NCBI RefSeq assembly: GCF_001278705.1
Contig: NZ_CP012600.1
Coordinates: forward strand, 1,612,190-1,676,189
Source: Bacillus gobiensis
GTDB taxonomy: Bacteria > Bacillota > Bacilli > Bacillales > Bacillaceae
Reading direction: 5' to 3'
Length of the DNA stretch: 64,000 bases
The notes below the pieces were generated by a model. It saw only the letters and a program-made list of their open reading frames with translations. It was not told where the DNA came from and searched no databases. Within the stretch, counting starts at the first letter, position 1. Every line of letters begins with the position of its first letter. Positions 45,418 through 54,834 of the stretch are shown here, one piece after another. The translations under genes and the position numbers were made by a program.

Positions 45418-46101
45418 TTATGAATCCTCCTTCATTTTTTTCGGTGCCACCTGCACTCTGTGGCTGGGAACATCCAGCACCCGAGTGACAGCATCAATGA
45501 CTGTCTTCTTTATTTGAACGTTGTCCACTCCTTGAGCAACAACGAGAACACCCCTTATTTCAGGTTTTTTTGTTTGGACAACTACCGGAATTTCTTCATC
45601 GCCCTTTTTAATCATGACAATCTGTTCGTCCGCTGATTGATCTGTCACGACTCTTTTTCCGCCTTCTTTATCAGTTTCTTCTGTTGTTTGGGTTTGATTT
45701 TTTTTGTTTTTTTCATAAACTTTTAATGAGGTAGCATCGACATTGACCATGATCGAGACATCTTCTACGCCAATGACCGTTTCCAAAATCTCTTTCATTT
45801 CATTTTCATATTCTTGTTCATAGTCTTCAATTGTTTGATTCGTCTCATTTCCCTTGTCTGGTTTAAATACTTCTTTTTCCGCAGGCTTAGTATCTGATGA
45901 TGCACTGGGTAGCATTGAGGATGCTTCTTGCTGTGACCCTTCTGGAGAAGAGAACATTTGATTCATGAGCATAAAGGAAATGCCGAGAATAAAAGCGATC
46001 AGGAGATAATGGTATTTTGTTAGCTTGGCCTTCTCTTCGTTTTTAGTTCGATTTGGAAAAAAAAGATGTTTGATCCGCTCGCTCCAATTCGGCTTATCCA
46101 T
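45418..46101 (-). CDS. spoIIIAG: Stage III sporulation protein AG
   Basis: 227 aa. One transmembrane helix (YHYLLIAFILGISFMLMNQMF) and a ring-building motif domain (EMKEILETVIGVEDVSIMVN; RGVLVVAQGVDNVQIKKTV). SpoIIIAG forms the large ring of the channel in the mother cell membrane. Abuts spoIIIAH. Confidence 0.95.
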   Translation of the reverse strand: MDKPNWSERIKHLFFPNRTKNEEKAKLTKYHYLLIAFILGISFMLMNQMFSSPEGSQQEASSMLPSASSDTKPAEKEVFKPDKGNETNQTIEDYEQEYENEMKEILETVIGVEDVSIMVNVDATSLKVYEKNKKNQTQTTEETDKEGGKRVVTDQSADEQIVMIKKGDEEIPVVVQTKKPEIRGVLVVAQGVDNVQIKKTVIDAVTRVLDVPSHRVQVAPKKMKEDS

Positions 46102-46711
46102 CTTTCTTCACCTCTCCTCCTTCCAGAATGACGGTTACCTTCCCAGGATCCACTTCCCACGTTTCTGCGAGTTGATTTTTCATTGCTTCTGCTTCTTTTT
46201 TTTGAAAAGGGCTGATGCGGTTTTCGTTTCCTCCAATTTCGACTGGTGCAACTGACGGAATTGTTTCTTCTTCTGTCTCTTTTGTTAAATGAACGATAAT
46301 TTGTTTAACATCTTCTGCGGAATTCAATTGGCTGCTTGTTTCAATATCTAGCTTTTCAATTGTGTAATTGCTTTCTATAAGGGGCTTTTTTGCTTCATTC
46401 TTTAATTGGACAGCCATTTGTTCTAAAATATATGCACGTGAGGCAGCTTGTATTTCTTTTTTTTCATCATTCAGCTGATTTTTTATATTTTCGGATTGAG
46501 CTTGTCCACCAGCTGTCAATTCATCGTATATTTTTTCAGGATCGGCATGAAATATAGAAAAAATCGGCTGCAGCAAGACAAGGATCAATAAAAGGCTGAT
46601 AATCATCTTTACATATTTTTGCATCACGGAATTTGGAAGAAGCAGATCGATCACGATTGCAAGCAGAATAAATACAATGATATTGGTTAGCCACTCTGTT
46701 AAAAAGCTCAA
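46094..46711 (-). CDS. spoIIIAF: Stage III sporulation protein AF
   Basis: 205 aa. Two transmembrane helices at the N-terminus (IIVFILLAIVIDLLLP; MIISLLLILVLLQPIFSIF) and a soluble ring-building-like domain (IIVHLTKETEEETIPSVAPV). Overlaps spoIIIAG by 8 bp. Part of the A-Q channel complex. Confidence 0.94.
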   Translation of the reverse strand: MSFLTEWLTNIIVFILLAIVIDLLLPNSVMQKYVKMIISLLLILVLLQPIFSIFHADPEKIYDELTAGGQAQSENIKNQLNDEKKEIQAASRAYILEQMAVQLKNEAKKPLIESNYTIEKLDIETSSQLNSAEDVKQIIVHLTKETEEETIPSVAPVEIGGNENRISPFQKKEAEAMKNQLAETWEVDPGKVTVILEGGEVKKDG

Positions 46712-46723
46712 TTTCCAGCCCTC

Positions 46724-47962
46724 CTACCTGACCATCATTGTTAAATTTCCCGCAGTAATGATGACCGTTATGCATAAGAAAAACATGAGAGATACGATGG
46801 CGAGCGCCGCAAAAATATAGATCACACTTCTTGAGATTATATCCAGGCATGAAATCACCGGCCCCCCGCCAAGCGGCTGCAATATCGCGGCTGCGACTTT
46901 ATAAATCAAAGCGAGGGAAAGGACTTTTATTGCAGGAAACGCAGCGATGACTACGAGAATGGCAACACCAATAATGCCGACTGTATTCTTTAATAAAACA
47001 GAAGCACTGACAACAGTGTCCGTCGCGTCAGTGAACATCCTTCCTAAAACCGGAATAAAATTCCCGGTAATAAACTTTGCTGTTCGCAAGGTAATGCCAT
47101 CCGCAACTGCCGCAGAAGCCCCTTGAACGGAAATCACACCCAAGAAAACGGTGAGGAAAATGGCAAGTGATCCAATCGCGATATTTCGAAGCAGCTGAGC
47201 GAGCTGAGTGACTTTGTACTGATCGGTCATCGTACTGACAATGCTCAGGATAGCCGAAAGAAAAATCAAAGGAAGTATAATATGCTGAATAAACATCCCG
47301 CTCGTATTCATTAAAAACAGAATGACTGGATGAAAAAATGTCGCGGATGCGATTCCTCCTGAAGAAGCCATAAGCGCGAGCAATAGAGGAATAATAGCAA
47401 GAATGAACCCTGTCATCGACTCAATTGCCTGATTTGCATAGGTGATAGCGACGTGAAAGCTGTTTAACGCCAAAATAATTAAAACCATATATACGATGGC
47501 GTAAGCGACTTTGCTGACAGCACTTTGCTGAAAAGCATTTTGCAGCAGCTGAAGCAGCACACTAAAAATCGTTAGGAGGATTAAGGTTCCCAGCAACTTT
47601 CCATTTGCAATAACCTCGTGAAACAAATAAGCAAACAGTGCTTTACCCCATTCTCCCGGAGAAAATTTCTTATCCCCATTCACAAATTCGAGCAGGCTCC
47701 CTTTTTGGCTTTCGGGTAAAAATCCGCCGTACTCTGTTAATATCATGTTCCAGTACTCCCCAACGGAATCGAGATCCAAGGATTCTGATTGTTTCTTAGC
47801 AATCGCTTCGGCTGATGGCTCTTCTGCCGCCGTATCCTCTTCTTCGGGGGAATCCTTGTCCAACTCACTGCTTCCGGAGCCTTGTTCTGCATGAACTATC
47901 GGATCGAACGAAAACAGAAAGAGTGAGCTTAGTATACAAATGAAAATCAAGCATTTCTTCAT
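46724..47962 (-). CDS. spoIIIAE: Stage III sporulation protein AE
   Basis: 412 aa. A signal peptide (CLIFICILSSLFLFSF), an acidic N-terminal stretch, then about seven to eight transmembrane helices. Core membrane subunit of the SpoIIIA complex. Confidence 0.95.
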   Translation of the reverse strand: MKKCLIFICILSSLFLFSFDPIVHAEQGSGSSELDKDSPEEEDTAAEEPSAEAIAKKQSESLDLDSVGEYWNMILTEYGGFLPESQKGSLLEFVNGDKKFSPGEWGKALFAYLFHEVIANGKLLGTLILLTIFSVLLQLLQNAFQQSAVSKVAYAIVYMVLIILALNSFHVAITYANQAIESMTGFILAIIPLLLALMASSGGIASATFFHPVILFLMNTSGMFIQHIILPLIFLSAILSIVSTMTDQYKVTQLAQLLRNIAIGSLAIFLTVFLGVISVQGASAAVADGITLRTAKFITGNFIPVLGRMFTDATDTVVSASVLLKNTVGIIGVAILVVIAAFPAIKVLSLALIYKVAAAILQPLGGGPVISCLDIISRSVIYIFAALAIVSLMFFLCITVIITAGNLTMMVR

Positions 47963-47982
47963 ACTTGTCCCCTACTCCCGGT

Positions 47983-48375
47983 TTAAAATGCAGGAATGAG
48001 CCCGATAACGGTTTCAATGATGACAGTCAAAATTGGTATCGCCATTGTCAAAATCAATATTTTTCCGCCAAGCTCAATCTTTGATGCGATTGCGCCTTGG
48101 CCGGCATCCTTCGTCAGCTGTGCGCCGAATTCGGCAATATAGGCGATGCCAATAATTTTTAGAATCGTTTCCATATACATCATATTGACATTTGCATTCA
48201 CCGCGATTTTCTCAATCATTCGAATGAGCTCGTAAATTTGATCAACAAGATATAAAAAAATGGCGCATCCGGTAAAAACAACTATCATAAAGGCAAATGT
48301 CGGCTTTTGCTCTTTTACAATCAACGAAAGAAAGGTGGCAATCAGACCTAGCCCAACTATTTGGATGATTTCAAT
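47983..48375 (-). CDS. spoIIIAD: Stage III sporulation protein AD, apparently starting at ATT
   Basis: The family N-terminus (EIIQIVGLGLIATFLSLIVK) is fully coded, but the only start at the right distance from the ribosome site (AAGGGGG, eight bases) is ATT 48373-48375. The first conventional start, TTG 48324, would delete the first membrane helix. From ATT the protein is 130 aa, close to the 133 aa of B. subtilis. Hydrophobic segments and AEFGAQLTKDAGQGAIASKI identify it. ATT starts are rare (infC is the classic example). Confidence 0.9.
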   Translation of the reverse strand: MEIIQIVGLGLIATFLSLIVKEQKPTFAFMIVVFTGCAIFLYLVDQIYELIRMIEKIAVNANVNMMYMETILKIIGIAYIAEFGAQLTKDAGQGAIASKIELGGKILILTMAIPILTVIIETVIGLIPAF

Positions 48376-48388
48376 AGGGATGACCCCC

Positions 48389-48595
48389 TTAGCCCTGGAA
48401 TAAAAATACGGCTCTTATCGTTCGAAACAGATCGTCCACAATCGAAGCCACCATAAACAGAATATAGATGAAACCGAGCAGCGTGACCCACTGTGCATAT
48501 TCTTTTTTTCCCATCTGATCGAGTATGGTATGAAGGAATGCAACAACAATCCCTACCCCTGCAATTTGAAAAATGATATTTACATCAATCCCCAT
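48389..48595 (-). CDS. spoIIIAC: Stage III sporulation protein AC
   Basis: 68 aa with two transmembrane helices (IIFQIAGVGIVVAFLHTIL; WVTLLGFIYILFMVASIV). Small membrane component of the SpoIIIA complex, in normal position. Confidence 0.95.
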   Translation of the reverse strand: MGIDVNIIFQIAGVGIVVAFLHTILDQMGKKEYAQWVTLLGFIYILFMVASIVDDLFRTIRAVFLFQG

Positions 48596-48619
48596 AAATA
48601 TGCTTGCTCCTCCCGCATC

Positions 48620-49135
48620 TTACATCAAAATTAAAATTAGCAACAATCCCGTAAGAAACCCCAAGCTTCGCACCATTTTTTCATATTTTCCTTGGACTAT
48701 GCCTGCTTCTTTTTCTTCGGCTTCAAGATGAGTGAGCGTCAGCCGAATATGCTTTTGCTGAGATTCTCTATCATGCAGGCCCAAAGTTTCGCCAAATTGC
48801 TTCAAAACCTCTATCTCACTTTGTTTTAAGGATGTCTTGTGTTTAATGCAGGCAAGACTTTCTTCCCATGCCTTGCTTGCCGTGTCTTCCCCCTTCATCA
48901 ATCGATCTGAAAATCCGGCAAAAAGAGTTGAAACCGGGTCCGGTGTCTGGGTCGCTATTCGGGCAGAAGCTATATTTAATGGAGAGAAGCCGTACATGAT
49001 TTCTGCTTCCAATGACTGGAGTGCGTACATTAACTGGCGGATTTGCTTTGTCCTTTCACTGTACGTTTTTGAATATTCATATCCCATCCATGTGGTCGAT
49101 AAGACGATAAACACTGCTCCTATGAGCTTTAGCAT
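48620..49135 (-). CDS. spoIIIAB: Stage III sporulation protein AB
   Basis: 171 aa from ATG 49135, matching the usual MLKLIGAVFI start (a second ATG is at 49141). Transmembrane helices at both ends (IGAVFIVLSTTWMGYEY and GFLTGLLLILILM) and the GspF-like helical core. Overlaps spoIIIAA. Confidence 0.94.
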   Translation of the reverse strand: MLKLIGAVFIVLSTTWMGYEYSKTYSERTKQIRQLMYALQSLEAEIMYGFSPLNIASARIATQTPDPVSTLFAGFSDRLMKGEDTASKAWEESLACIKHKTSLKQSEIEVLKQFGETLGLHDRESQQKHIRLTLTHLEAEEKEAGIVQGKYEKMVRSLGFLTGLLLILILM

Positions 49136-50052
49136 GTCCATACACCAGGTGAGCTGGCCAGCGGCTTACCTTCCTGATTTAGTATTGAAACAACCGAACC
49201 GGGTCCGCGCTTTCTTGAAAGCTCTACAAATCGATCAAATACTCTGTTTTCCCATAATATTTTTAACGAAGGCCTCTTGATTAAATCTTGAAGGGAAAAT
49301 CCATGGGCCGATACGATAATAGACACACCGGCGTGCATTGCTTCAAGAATAGCTCTCGAATCTTCAACTCTTCCAATTTCATCTATGATAATGACGTCCG
49401 GGCTCATTGAACGGATCATCATCATCAGCCCTTCCGCTTTCGGACAGGCATCTAAAACGTCCAGCCTGTTTCCGAATGTATGCTGGGGAACCCCGCTGAC
49501 ACACCCTGCAATTTCCGACCTCTCATCAACAATGCCGACCTTTTTAGCAGGAATCTGTCTCCTACCGGTGCTGATCAGCCTCGCTAAATCCCTGAGCAGC
49601 GTGGTTTTTCCAGTTTGCGGAGGACCTATGATCAATGTATTTAACCAGCCATTTTCAAACAAATCATTGACATAGCGTTCGGAAATCCCGAGCTTTTGCC
49701 TTGCAACACGGATGTTGAAAGAAGATATATCCCGCAATCCCTTCACGTGTCCTCCTTCTACGACGACTCTTCCTGCTAGTCCGACCCGATGCCCTCCCCG
49801 AAGTGTCACATATCCTTTTTTCAGTTCTTCCTCCAACGTATACATACTGTAATTGCTGAGTCTGCCAATGATCATTGAAGCATCCTTGATCGTTGACACA
49901 TATTTTAAAAAGTACGGATCGCCATTAGAAACCAATTCAACCGGTTGATTTGACCGTATTCTGATTTCCTCGATCGCATTCAACTTGGCTTCGGGCAATT
50001 CGTTCAATTCATTTATGATGTGTTCAGGGAGTATCTCTAGTATTTCTTTCAT
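49129..50052 (-). CDS. spoIIIAA: Stage III sporulation protein AA, secretion-type ATPase
   Basis: 307 aa. Walker A IIGPPQTGKTTLLRD and Walker B VIIIDEIGR place it with the GspE/VirB11-like ATPases. It is the motor of the SpoIIIA-SpoIIQ channel. First gene of the operon, which should be driven by SigE; I did not find a convincing SigE promoter in the short gap upstream. Confidence 0.95.
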   Translation of the reverse strand: MKEILEILPEHIINELNELPEAKLNAIEEIRIRSNQPVELVSNGDPYFLKYVSTIKDASMIIGRLSNYSMYTLEEELKKGYVTLRGGHRVGLAGRVVVEGGHVKGLRDISSFNIRVARQKLGISERYVNDLFENGWLNTLIIGPPQTGKTTLLRDLARLISTGRRQIPAKKVGIVDERSEIAGCVSGVPQHTFGNRLDVLDACPKAEGLMMMIRSMSPDVIIIDEIGRVEDSRAILEAMHAGVSIIVSAHGFSLQDLIKRPSLKILWENRVFDRFVELSRKRGPGSVVSILNQEGKPLASSPGVWTC

Positions 50053-50121
50053 TAGATGCCTCCTTATTTTAATAACATATGATGCCGGACACGAAATATG
50101 CCAAGCTTAATCGGCACTAGG

Positions 50122-50406
50122 TTATTTATAAATACCGGCAAGAATAAACAGGACGCCAATTCCTATTAATATCAGCTTTGCATAGGAAAGCTGTTCTGAG
50201 AGCTGATAGATTCCAATGCTCATTGTCACAATGAAAATCAAAGGCCCGATAATTGCAAGCATACTGTTTATGACAACCGCCTTGCGCACATCATTGACGA
50301 CCAGCATACAAAGAGCAGCAGTTAATTCGATTACGGAAGAAATCACTCGCAGTACAGCCATAGAAAGAACGGTCTGATCAACTTGTCCAAGAAATAATTT
50401 TTTCAT
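50122..50406 (-). CDS. yqhV: YqhV family membrane protein
   Basis: 94 aa with three hydrophobic segments; between efp and spoIIIAA as in B. subtilis. Role unknown. Confidence 0.85.
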   Translation of the reverse strand: MKKLFLGQVDQTVLSMAVLRVISSVIELTAALCMLVVNDVRKAVVINSMLAIIGPLIFIVTMSIGIYQLSEQLSYAKLILIGIGVLFILAGIYK

Positions 50407-50483
50407 ATCTACCTCCGTTTTTACTATAATCTATGCGTGTAATCGGAAAAGTAGTCTTCCTTCTTCTCTTTCAGAAACAAAGT

Positions 50484-50528
50484 CAAAAAAAGCCGGCTTA
50501 GCGACGAAAACGTCACTAAGCCGGCTTG
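50484..50528 (-). terminator. efp terminator
   Basis: AAGCCGGCTTAG and CTAAGCCGGCTT form a long, near perfect stem on the minus strand, then TTTTTTT. The strongest terminator in the window. Confidence 0.9.
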
Positions 50529-50548
50529 GCAGGATAGCGATATTAAAA

Positions 50549-51106
50549 TTATGCTCTTGAAACGTATGAACCGTCAGATGTGTTCACAACCAACTTATCA
50601 CCTTGATTCACAAAGAATGGAACGTTGACGACAAGGCCAGTTTCTGTTGTTGCAGGCTTTGTGCCTCCTGAAGCCGTATCGCCTTTGATACCCGGTTCCG
50701 TTTCTACGACTTCAAGCTCAACCGTATTCGGCAGCTCAACTCCAAGAGTTTCACTTTCATACATCACGATTTGGACAGACATATTTTCCAGCAGAAATTT
50801 TAGCTCATATTCAATTTGCGTAGCATTAAGCTCGATTTGTTCGTAGCTCGTCGTATCCATAAATACGTGCTGGTCTGCATTTGCATATAAGTATTGCATC
50901 GTTTTTGTTTCGATTTGTGCTCTTGCTACTTTTTCTCCGGCACGAAAAGTTTTTTCCTGGATTGATCCCGTGCGGAGGTTTCGAAGCTTAGAACGGACAA
51001 AAGCCGCTCCTTTTCCCGGTTTAACGTGCTGGAAATCTACGACTCTCCAGATGCCTCCATCAACCTCTATCGTTAAACCTGTGCGAAAATCATTTACTGA
51101 AATCAT
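50549..51106 (-). CDS. efp: Elongation factor P
   Basis: 185 aa, three beta-barrel domains. The modification-loop lysine is in [11 protein letters not shown] (near residue 32). EF-P relieves ribosome stalling at proline runs. Good AGGAGG site. Confidence 0.97.
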   Translation of the reverse strand: MISVNDFRTGLTIEVDGGIWRVVDFQHVKPGKGAAFVRSKLRNLRTGSIQEKTFRAGEKVARAQIETKTMQYLYANADQHVFMDTTSYEQIELNATQIEYELKFLLENMSVQIVMYESETLGVELPNTVELEVVETEPGIKGDTASGGTKPATTETGLVVNVPFFVNQGDKLVVNTSDGSYVSRA

Positions 51107-51136
51107 TAATTATCCTCCTATATCGCTTTACATCTC

Positions 51137-52201
51137 TTATAAAATGATTAATTCTTTCGGGGAATGAATTAAGGACGTGTTCCCGTCTTCCGTCAATACA
51201 ATATCATCTTCGATACGGACCCCGCCGAGACCGGAAAGATAAATGCCCGGTTCAACTGTGACGACCATTCCCTTTTCAAGCTCCCATTCTGACTTTATCG
51301 AAAGGGCTGGATTCTCATGGACCTCCATCCCGAGACCGTGGCCTGTAGAATGCCCAAAGTACTCTCCGTATCCCTTCTCAGCTATGATACTCCTTGCTAA
51401 TGCATCTGCCTCTTTTCCGGAGATGCCCGGTTTTATATGCTTCCTGGCATGCAATTGGGCTTCCAAGACAACCTGATAAATTTCTTTCAGCTTATCTGAA
51501 GGCTTCCCAACGCTTACTGTTCTTGTAATATCTGAACAATAGCCCTTATAGTAAGCACCATAATCCAATGTTACAAAATCACCTGGTTCAATGATCTTAT
51601 CACTGGCTACTCCGTGAGGAAGGGCTGACCTCGCTCCTGAAGCAACTATCGTGTCAAATGAAGACTCAGATGCTCCAAGCTTTCTCATATAAAATTCAAG
51701 CTCATTAGCAACTGAAAGCTCGGAAATTCCCGGCTTAATAAAGGTCAAAATGTGGCTGAATGCTTCGTCTGCAATCTTGGCAGCTTCCTCTAATATCTTA
51801 ATCTCTTCAGGTGTCTTAATCAAGCGCAATTTCTCTACCGTTTGGGAGGTAGGAACAAAATTTGCATCAGGATATTGTTTTAAATATGCTGCATATGTAC
51901 CATACGTCATTTTGTCTTGTTCGAAACCGATTGATTTGATCCCCATATCCTTCATCGTTTCAACAGCTTTTTTTGTCAGATTGCCCTTATGCTCAATAAT
52001 TTCAAACCCGTCAATTTGCTCATTCGCTTGATCCATGTACCTGAAATCGGTAATAAAGGCAGCCCGGTCCTTAGAAACGACAGCTAATCCTGATGAACCT
52101 GTAAAGCCTGTCATATAACGAAGGTTGACAGCGCTTGTAATCAATATACCATCAATGTTCCAATCGTTAAAAATACTTCTTAGCTTCTTTACTTTTCCCA
52201 T
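51137..52201 (-). CDS. yqhT: Xaa-Pro dipeptidase/aminopeptidase (YqhT, PapA-like)
   Basis: 354 aa, M24 family. N-terminal creatinase-like domain, then the pita-bread fold with metal ligands in DYGAYYKGYCSDITRT, STGHGLGMEVHE, VEPGIY and VRIEDDI. Cleaves peptides at proline. ATG 52201 overlaps the aroQ stop (TGATG), so translation is coupled. Confidence 0.94.
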   Translation of the reverse strand: MGKVKKLRSIFNDWNIDGILITSAVNLRYMTGFTGSSGLAVVSKDRAAFITDFRYMDQANEQIDGFEIIEHKGNLTKKAVETMKDMGIKSIGFEQDKMTYGTYAAYLKQYPDANFVPTSQTVEKLRLIKTPEEIKILEEAAKIADEAFSHILTFIKPGISELSVANELEFYMRKLGASESSFDTIVASGARSALPHGVASDKIIEPGDFVTLDYGAYYKGYCSDITRTVSVGKPSDKLKEIYQVVLEAQLHARKHIKPGISGKEADALARSIIAEKGYGEYFGHSTGHGLGMEVHENPALSIKSEWELEKGMVVTVEPGIYLSGLGGVRIEDDIVLTEDGNTSLIHSPKELIIL

Positions 52202-52644
52202 CAATCTTTTCCCCCCCAGTTCTCAGTTAAGTATGATAATGCGAGCTTGTAGCTGTCAAAACCAAATCCCGATATTTGCCCCTTGCAGACAGCTGCTAAT
52301 ACTGACTGATGCCTGAACTCTTCTCTTTGATGGATATTAGTAATATGTACTTCAATAACAGGAAGACTGGACCCTGCAATGGCATCCCGAATTGCATAGC
52401 TGTAGTGAGTAAAAGCCCCTGCGTTTAAAACCACGCCAGCGTAATGCTTTTCCGCTTCGTGAAGGGAATCAATGATATCCCCTTCATGATTGGATTGAAA
52501 AAAGGTGACTTCAAAGTTTTTCTCTTCAGCGAATCGAAACAATCCGTGCTCCAAATCGTCCAACGTCTGGTTCCCATACTTATCAGGTTCCCTTTTTCCG
52601 AGCTGATTTAAATTCGGTCCATTAATGACTAAAAAATGAGCCAA
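52201..52644 (-). CDS. aroQ: Type II 3-dehydroquinate dehydratase
   Basis: 147 aa from TTG 52644 (AAGGAG upstream), which matches the family N-terminus AHFLVINGPNLN; the long frame to 52740 is not coding. Active-site motifs GKREPDKYGNQT, SNHEG, NAGAFTHYSYAIRDA and EVHITN are present. Third step of the shikimate pathway. Confidence 0.95.
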   Translation of the reverse strand: MAHFLVINGPNLNQLGKREPDKYGNQTLDDLEHGLFRFAEEKNFEVTFFQSNHEGDIIDSLHEAEKHYAGVVLNAGAFTHYSYAIRDAIAGSSLPVIEVHITNIHQREEFRHQSVLAAVCKGQISGFGFDSYKLALSYLTENWGGKD

Positions 52645-52720
52645 CCTTTTTCTCTCCTTATATATAAAATAAAATGTCCACTTCTGTGAACATTTTATCA
52701 TACTAAACTTTGTAAGAACA

Positions 52721-53257
52721 CTATTCCGAAGATTGTCCAAGCGCCCGTTTCAGCTTCTCGGAATTGAGCTCGTTATAGTCAAACGAAATGGAGTACCCGA
52801 CAAATAAACCGAAGAGAAGATATAAACAAAAGGAAGAGATGAGCGTCTCGCTTTTCAGCTCATTAATTGAAGCGAGTTCCGGAAAGAGTGGATTAAAGAG
52901 AAAAAACACGATCGCCCATAGCATTACACCGTAAATTAATCCCGCCCACATGCCTTTAATTCTTCGAAAAAATAAATAGTAAAGGAGTGCGGCACCAATC
53001 CCTAAAACCCCAATAATAATGATGCTGATGAAGGTACCCATCAGCTTGTTTTTCCAATCCCCAAGGATAAAAGGCTGCAGCAGCATATTCGGGCTGATCT
53101 CTGAAAAACGAAAAAGGGAAAAGAGATAACCAATCAAACTCAATCCTGCTCCGCCAATAAAACCTGTCAATACAACTCGGCCGAGAATGAGGTTTGGCTT
53201 CCCCCTCTGATCCTTCTCACGATTTATTGATACAGCTTTTTTTTCTTCATGATCCAT
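52721..53257 (-). CDS. yqhR: YqhR family membrane protein
   Basis: 178 aa from ATG 53257 (GGAGGTG). Four hydrophobic helices (VVLTGFIGGAGLSLIGYLFS; FISIIIIGVLGIGAALLYYL; GVMLWAIVFFLFNP; FCLYLLFGLFVGYSI). Divergent from yqhQ as in B. subtilis. Unknown function. Confidence 0.9.
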   Translation of the reverse strand: MDHEEKKAVSINREKDQRGKPNLILGRVVLTGFIGGAGLSLIGYLFSLFRFSEISPNMLLQPFILGDWKNKLMGTFISIIIIGVLGIGAALLYYLFFRRIKGMWAGLIYGVMLWAIVFFLFNPLFPELASINELKSETLISSFCLYLLFGLFVGYSISFDYNELNSEKLKRALGQSSE

Positions 53258-53462
53258 GTATAACACCTCCAAAAGTAGCATGCCCTCAAACATGAGCTTT
53301 CATGATTTTTTTGTAGGATGATGTGTAAAAATTTCTGATCAGGGTACACTAAAAAAAGTACCAAAAATTATAAGGTATCAATCTAGAGGTTTCAAACCAT
53401 TTCCTGTAGAATATACTCATAAGAAACACTATAAATATTCTAAATAGGTAGGTTGATGTCTA

Positions 53463-54410
53463 ATGGCAAAAACTAACAAAAAACCTGCTTACGGCGGTCA
53501 AGCAGTCATCGAAGGAGTTATGTTTGGCGGCAGACATCACTATGTTACCGCTGTGCGCAGAACGGATCAGAGCATTGATTATTTCAAGCTCCCACGCAAG
53601 TCCAGCTCATCACTTACCGCTTTACGGCGAATTCCATTTATTCGAGGAATCGCAGCCATCATCGAAGCGAGTGCAAATGGGACGAAACACCTAAATTTTT
53701 CATCGGAAAGATATGAAGTTCATCCCGATGAGGATCAGAAAATAAATGAAGAAGAAAAAAGCTCAAAGCTTACAATGATTTTTGGCCTGGCTGTACTAGG
53801 AGTGCTATCCTTTTTATTCAGCAAATTTATTTTCGTTTTAGTTCCAGCCGCTTTGGCACATCTGACAAAGCCTATTTTTTCTTCAGATTTCTCGCAGGTT
53901 ATGGTGGAATCTTTTTTGAAGTTGATGCTTTTGCTCGGCTACATTTATGTTGTCTCTATGACACCGCTCATTAAACGAGTTTTCCAATATCATGGGGCAG
54001 AGCATAAAGTCATAAACTGTTACGAGAAAAACCTCCCGATAACTGTTGAGAACGTGCAAAAGCAATCCAGGCTGCATTACAGATGCGGCAGCAGCTTTAT
54101 TCTCTTCACTGTTATCGTGGGGATGTTCGTTTACCTGCTTGTTCCGACAGACCCTCTTTGGATTCGTTTACTGAGCAGGATTGCCCTGATTCCGGTCGTA
54201 CTTGGAATCTCTTTTGAAGTTTTGCAGTTAACGAATAAGGTTCGGGAAGTACCTGTATTAAAGTTCCTCGGATATCCAGGACTTTGGCTGCAATTGCTCA
54301 CGACAAAAGAACCTTCGGACGATCAGGTTGAAGTCGCAATCGCGAGTTTTAACGAGCTTCTTCGGATGGAAGAAGAGACAGATGCGTATAAAAAGGACAT
54401 TGTGATTTAG
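53463..54410 (+). CDS. yqhQ: DUF1385 family membrane protein YqhQ
   Basis: 315 aa. Family motifs GGQAVIEGVMFGG at the N-terminus, YHGAEHKVINCYE and YRCGSSFILF. About four transmembrane helices. Widely conserved in Firmicutes; role in cell-surface or competence processes has been proposed but is not shown here. Confidence 0.93.
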   Translation: MAKTNKKPAYGGQAVIEGVMFGGRHHYVTAVRRTDQSIDYFKLPRKSSSSLTALRRIPFIRGIAAIIEASANGTKHLNFSSERYEVHPDEDQKINEEEKSSKLTMIFGLAVLGVLSFLFSKFIFVLVPAALAHLTKPIFSSDFSQVMVESFLKLMLLLGYIYVVSMTPLIKRVFQYHGAEHKVINCYEKNLPITVENVQKQSRLHYRCGSSFILFTVIVGMFVYLLVPTDPLWIRLLSRIALIPVVLGISFEVLQLTNKVREVPVLKFLGYPGLWLQLLTTKEPSDDQVEVAIASFNELLRMEEETDAYKKDIVI

Positions 54411-54447
54411 GAAATAAGGTGCTGATTAATTAGGGAGGTGGATGAAA

Positions 54448-54834
54448 ATGAATCGACTTATACAGCCGATTATCGGGGTTATTATTGGTTTGGGAGCGAT
54501 TGGCATTATTTATTCATTGGTTACTAGTCCGGGACAGTTTGCCTGGTCGCTCTTCTATATAGCAATCGGAGCATGTATTCTGTTTTTTGTGTTGCGATAT
54601 TTCTTGACTGGCCGAATGGGAACAGACGGTGCAGCTTATAAGAAAGCTGCTAAGCAATCAGCCAGGCGTTTTCAAGATAAAAAACCGAAACGATCAGCCA
54701 AAAATCGTCACTCTCACTTAAGAAGCATTCCTAATCCAAATGCAAAACCGCTTGTGATTCGCAAGAAAAGCAAAACGCAGCTCACCGTGATCGAAGGCAA
54801 GAAGAACAAAAAGAAAAAGAGAGCTTTATTTTAA
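54448..54834 (+). CDS. yqhP: YqhP-like protein with two membrane helices and a basic tail
   Basis: 128 aa from ATG 54448, seven bases behind GGAGGTG (the ATG at 54442 is too close). Two helices, then a strongly basic Lys/Arg tail. Named from position after yqhQ. Confidence 0.75.
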   Translation: MNRLIQPIIGVIIGLGAIGIIYSLVTSPGQFAWSLFYIAIGACILFFVLRYFLTGRMGTDGAAYKKAAKQSARRFQDKKPKRSAKNRHSHLRSIPNPNAKPLVIRKKSKTQLTVIEGKKNKKKKRALF

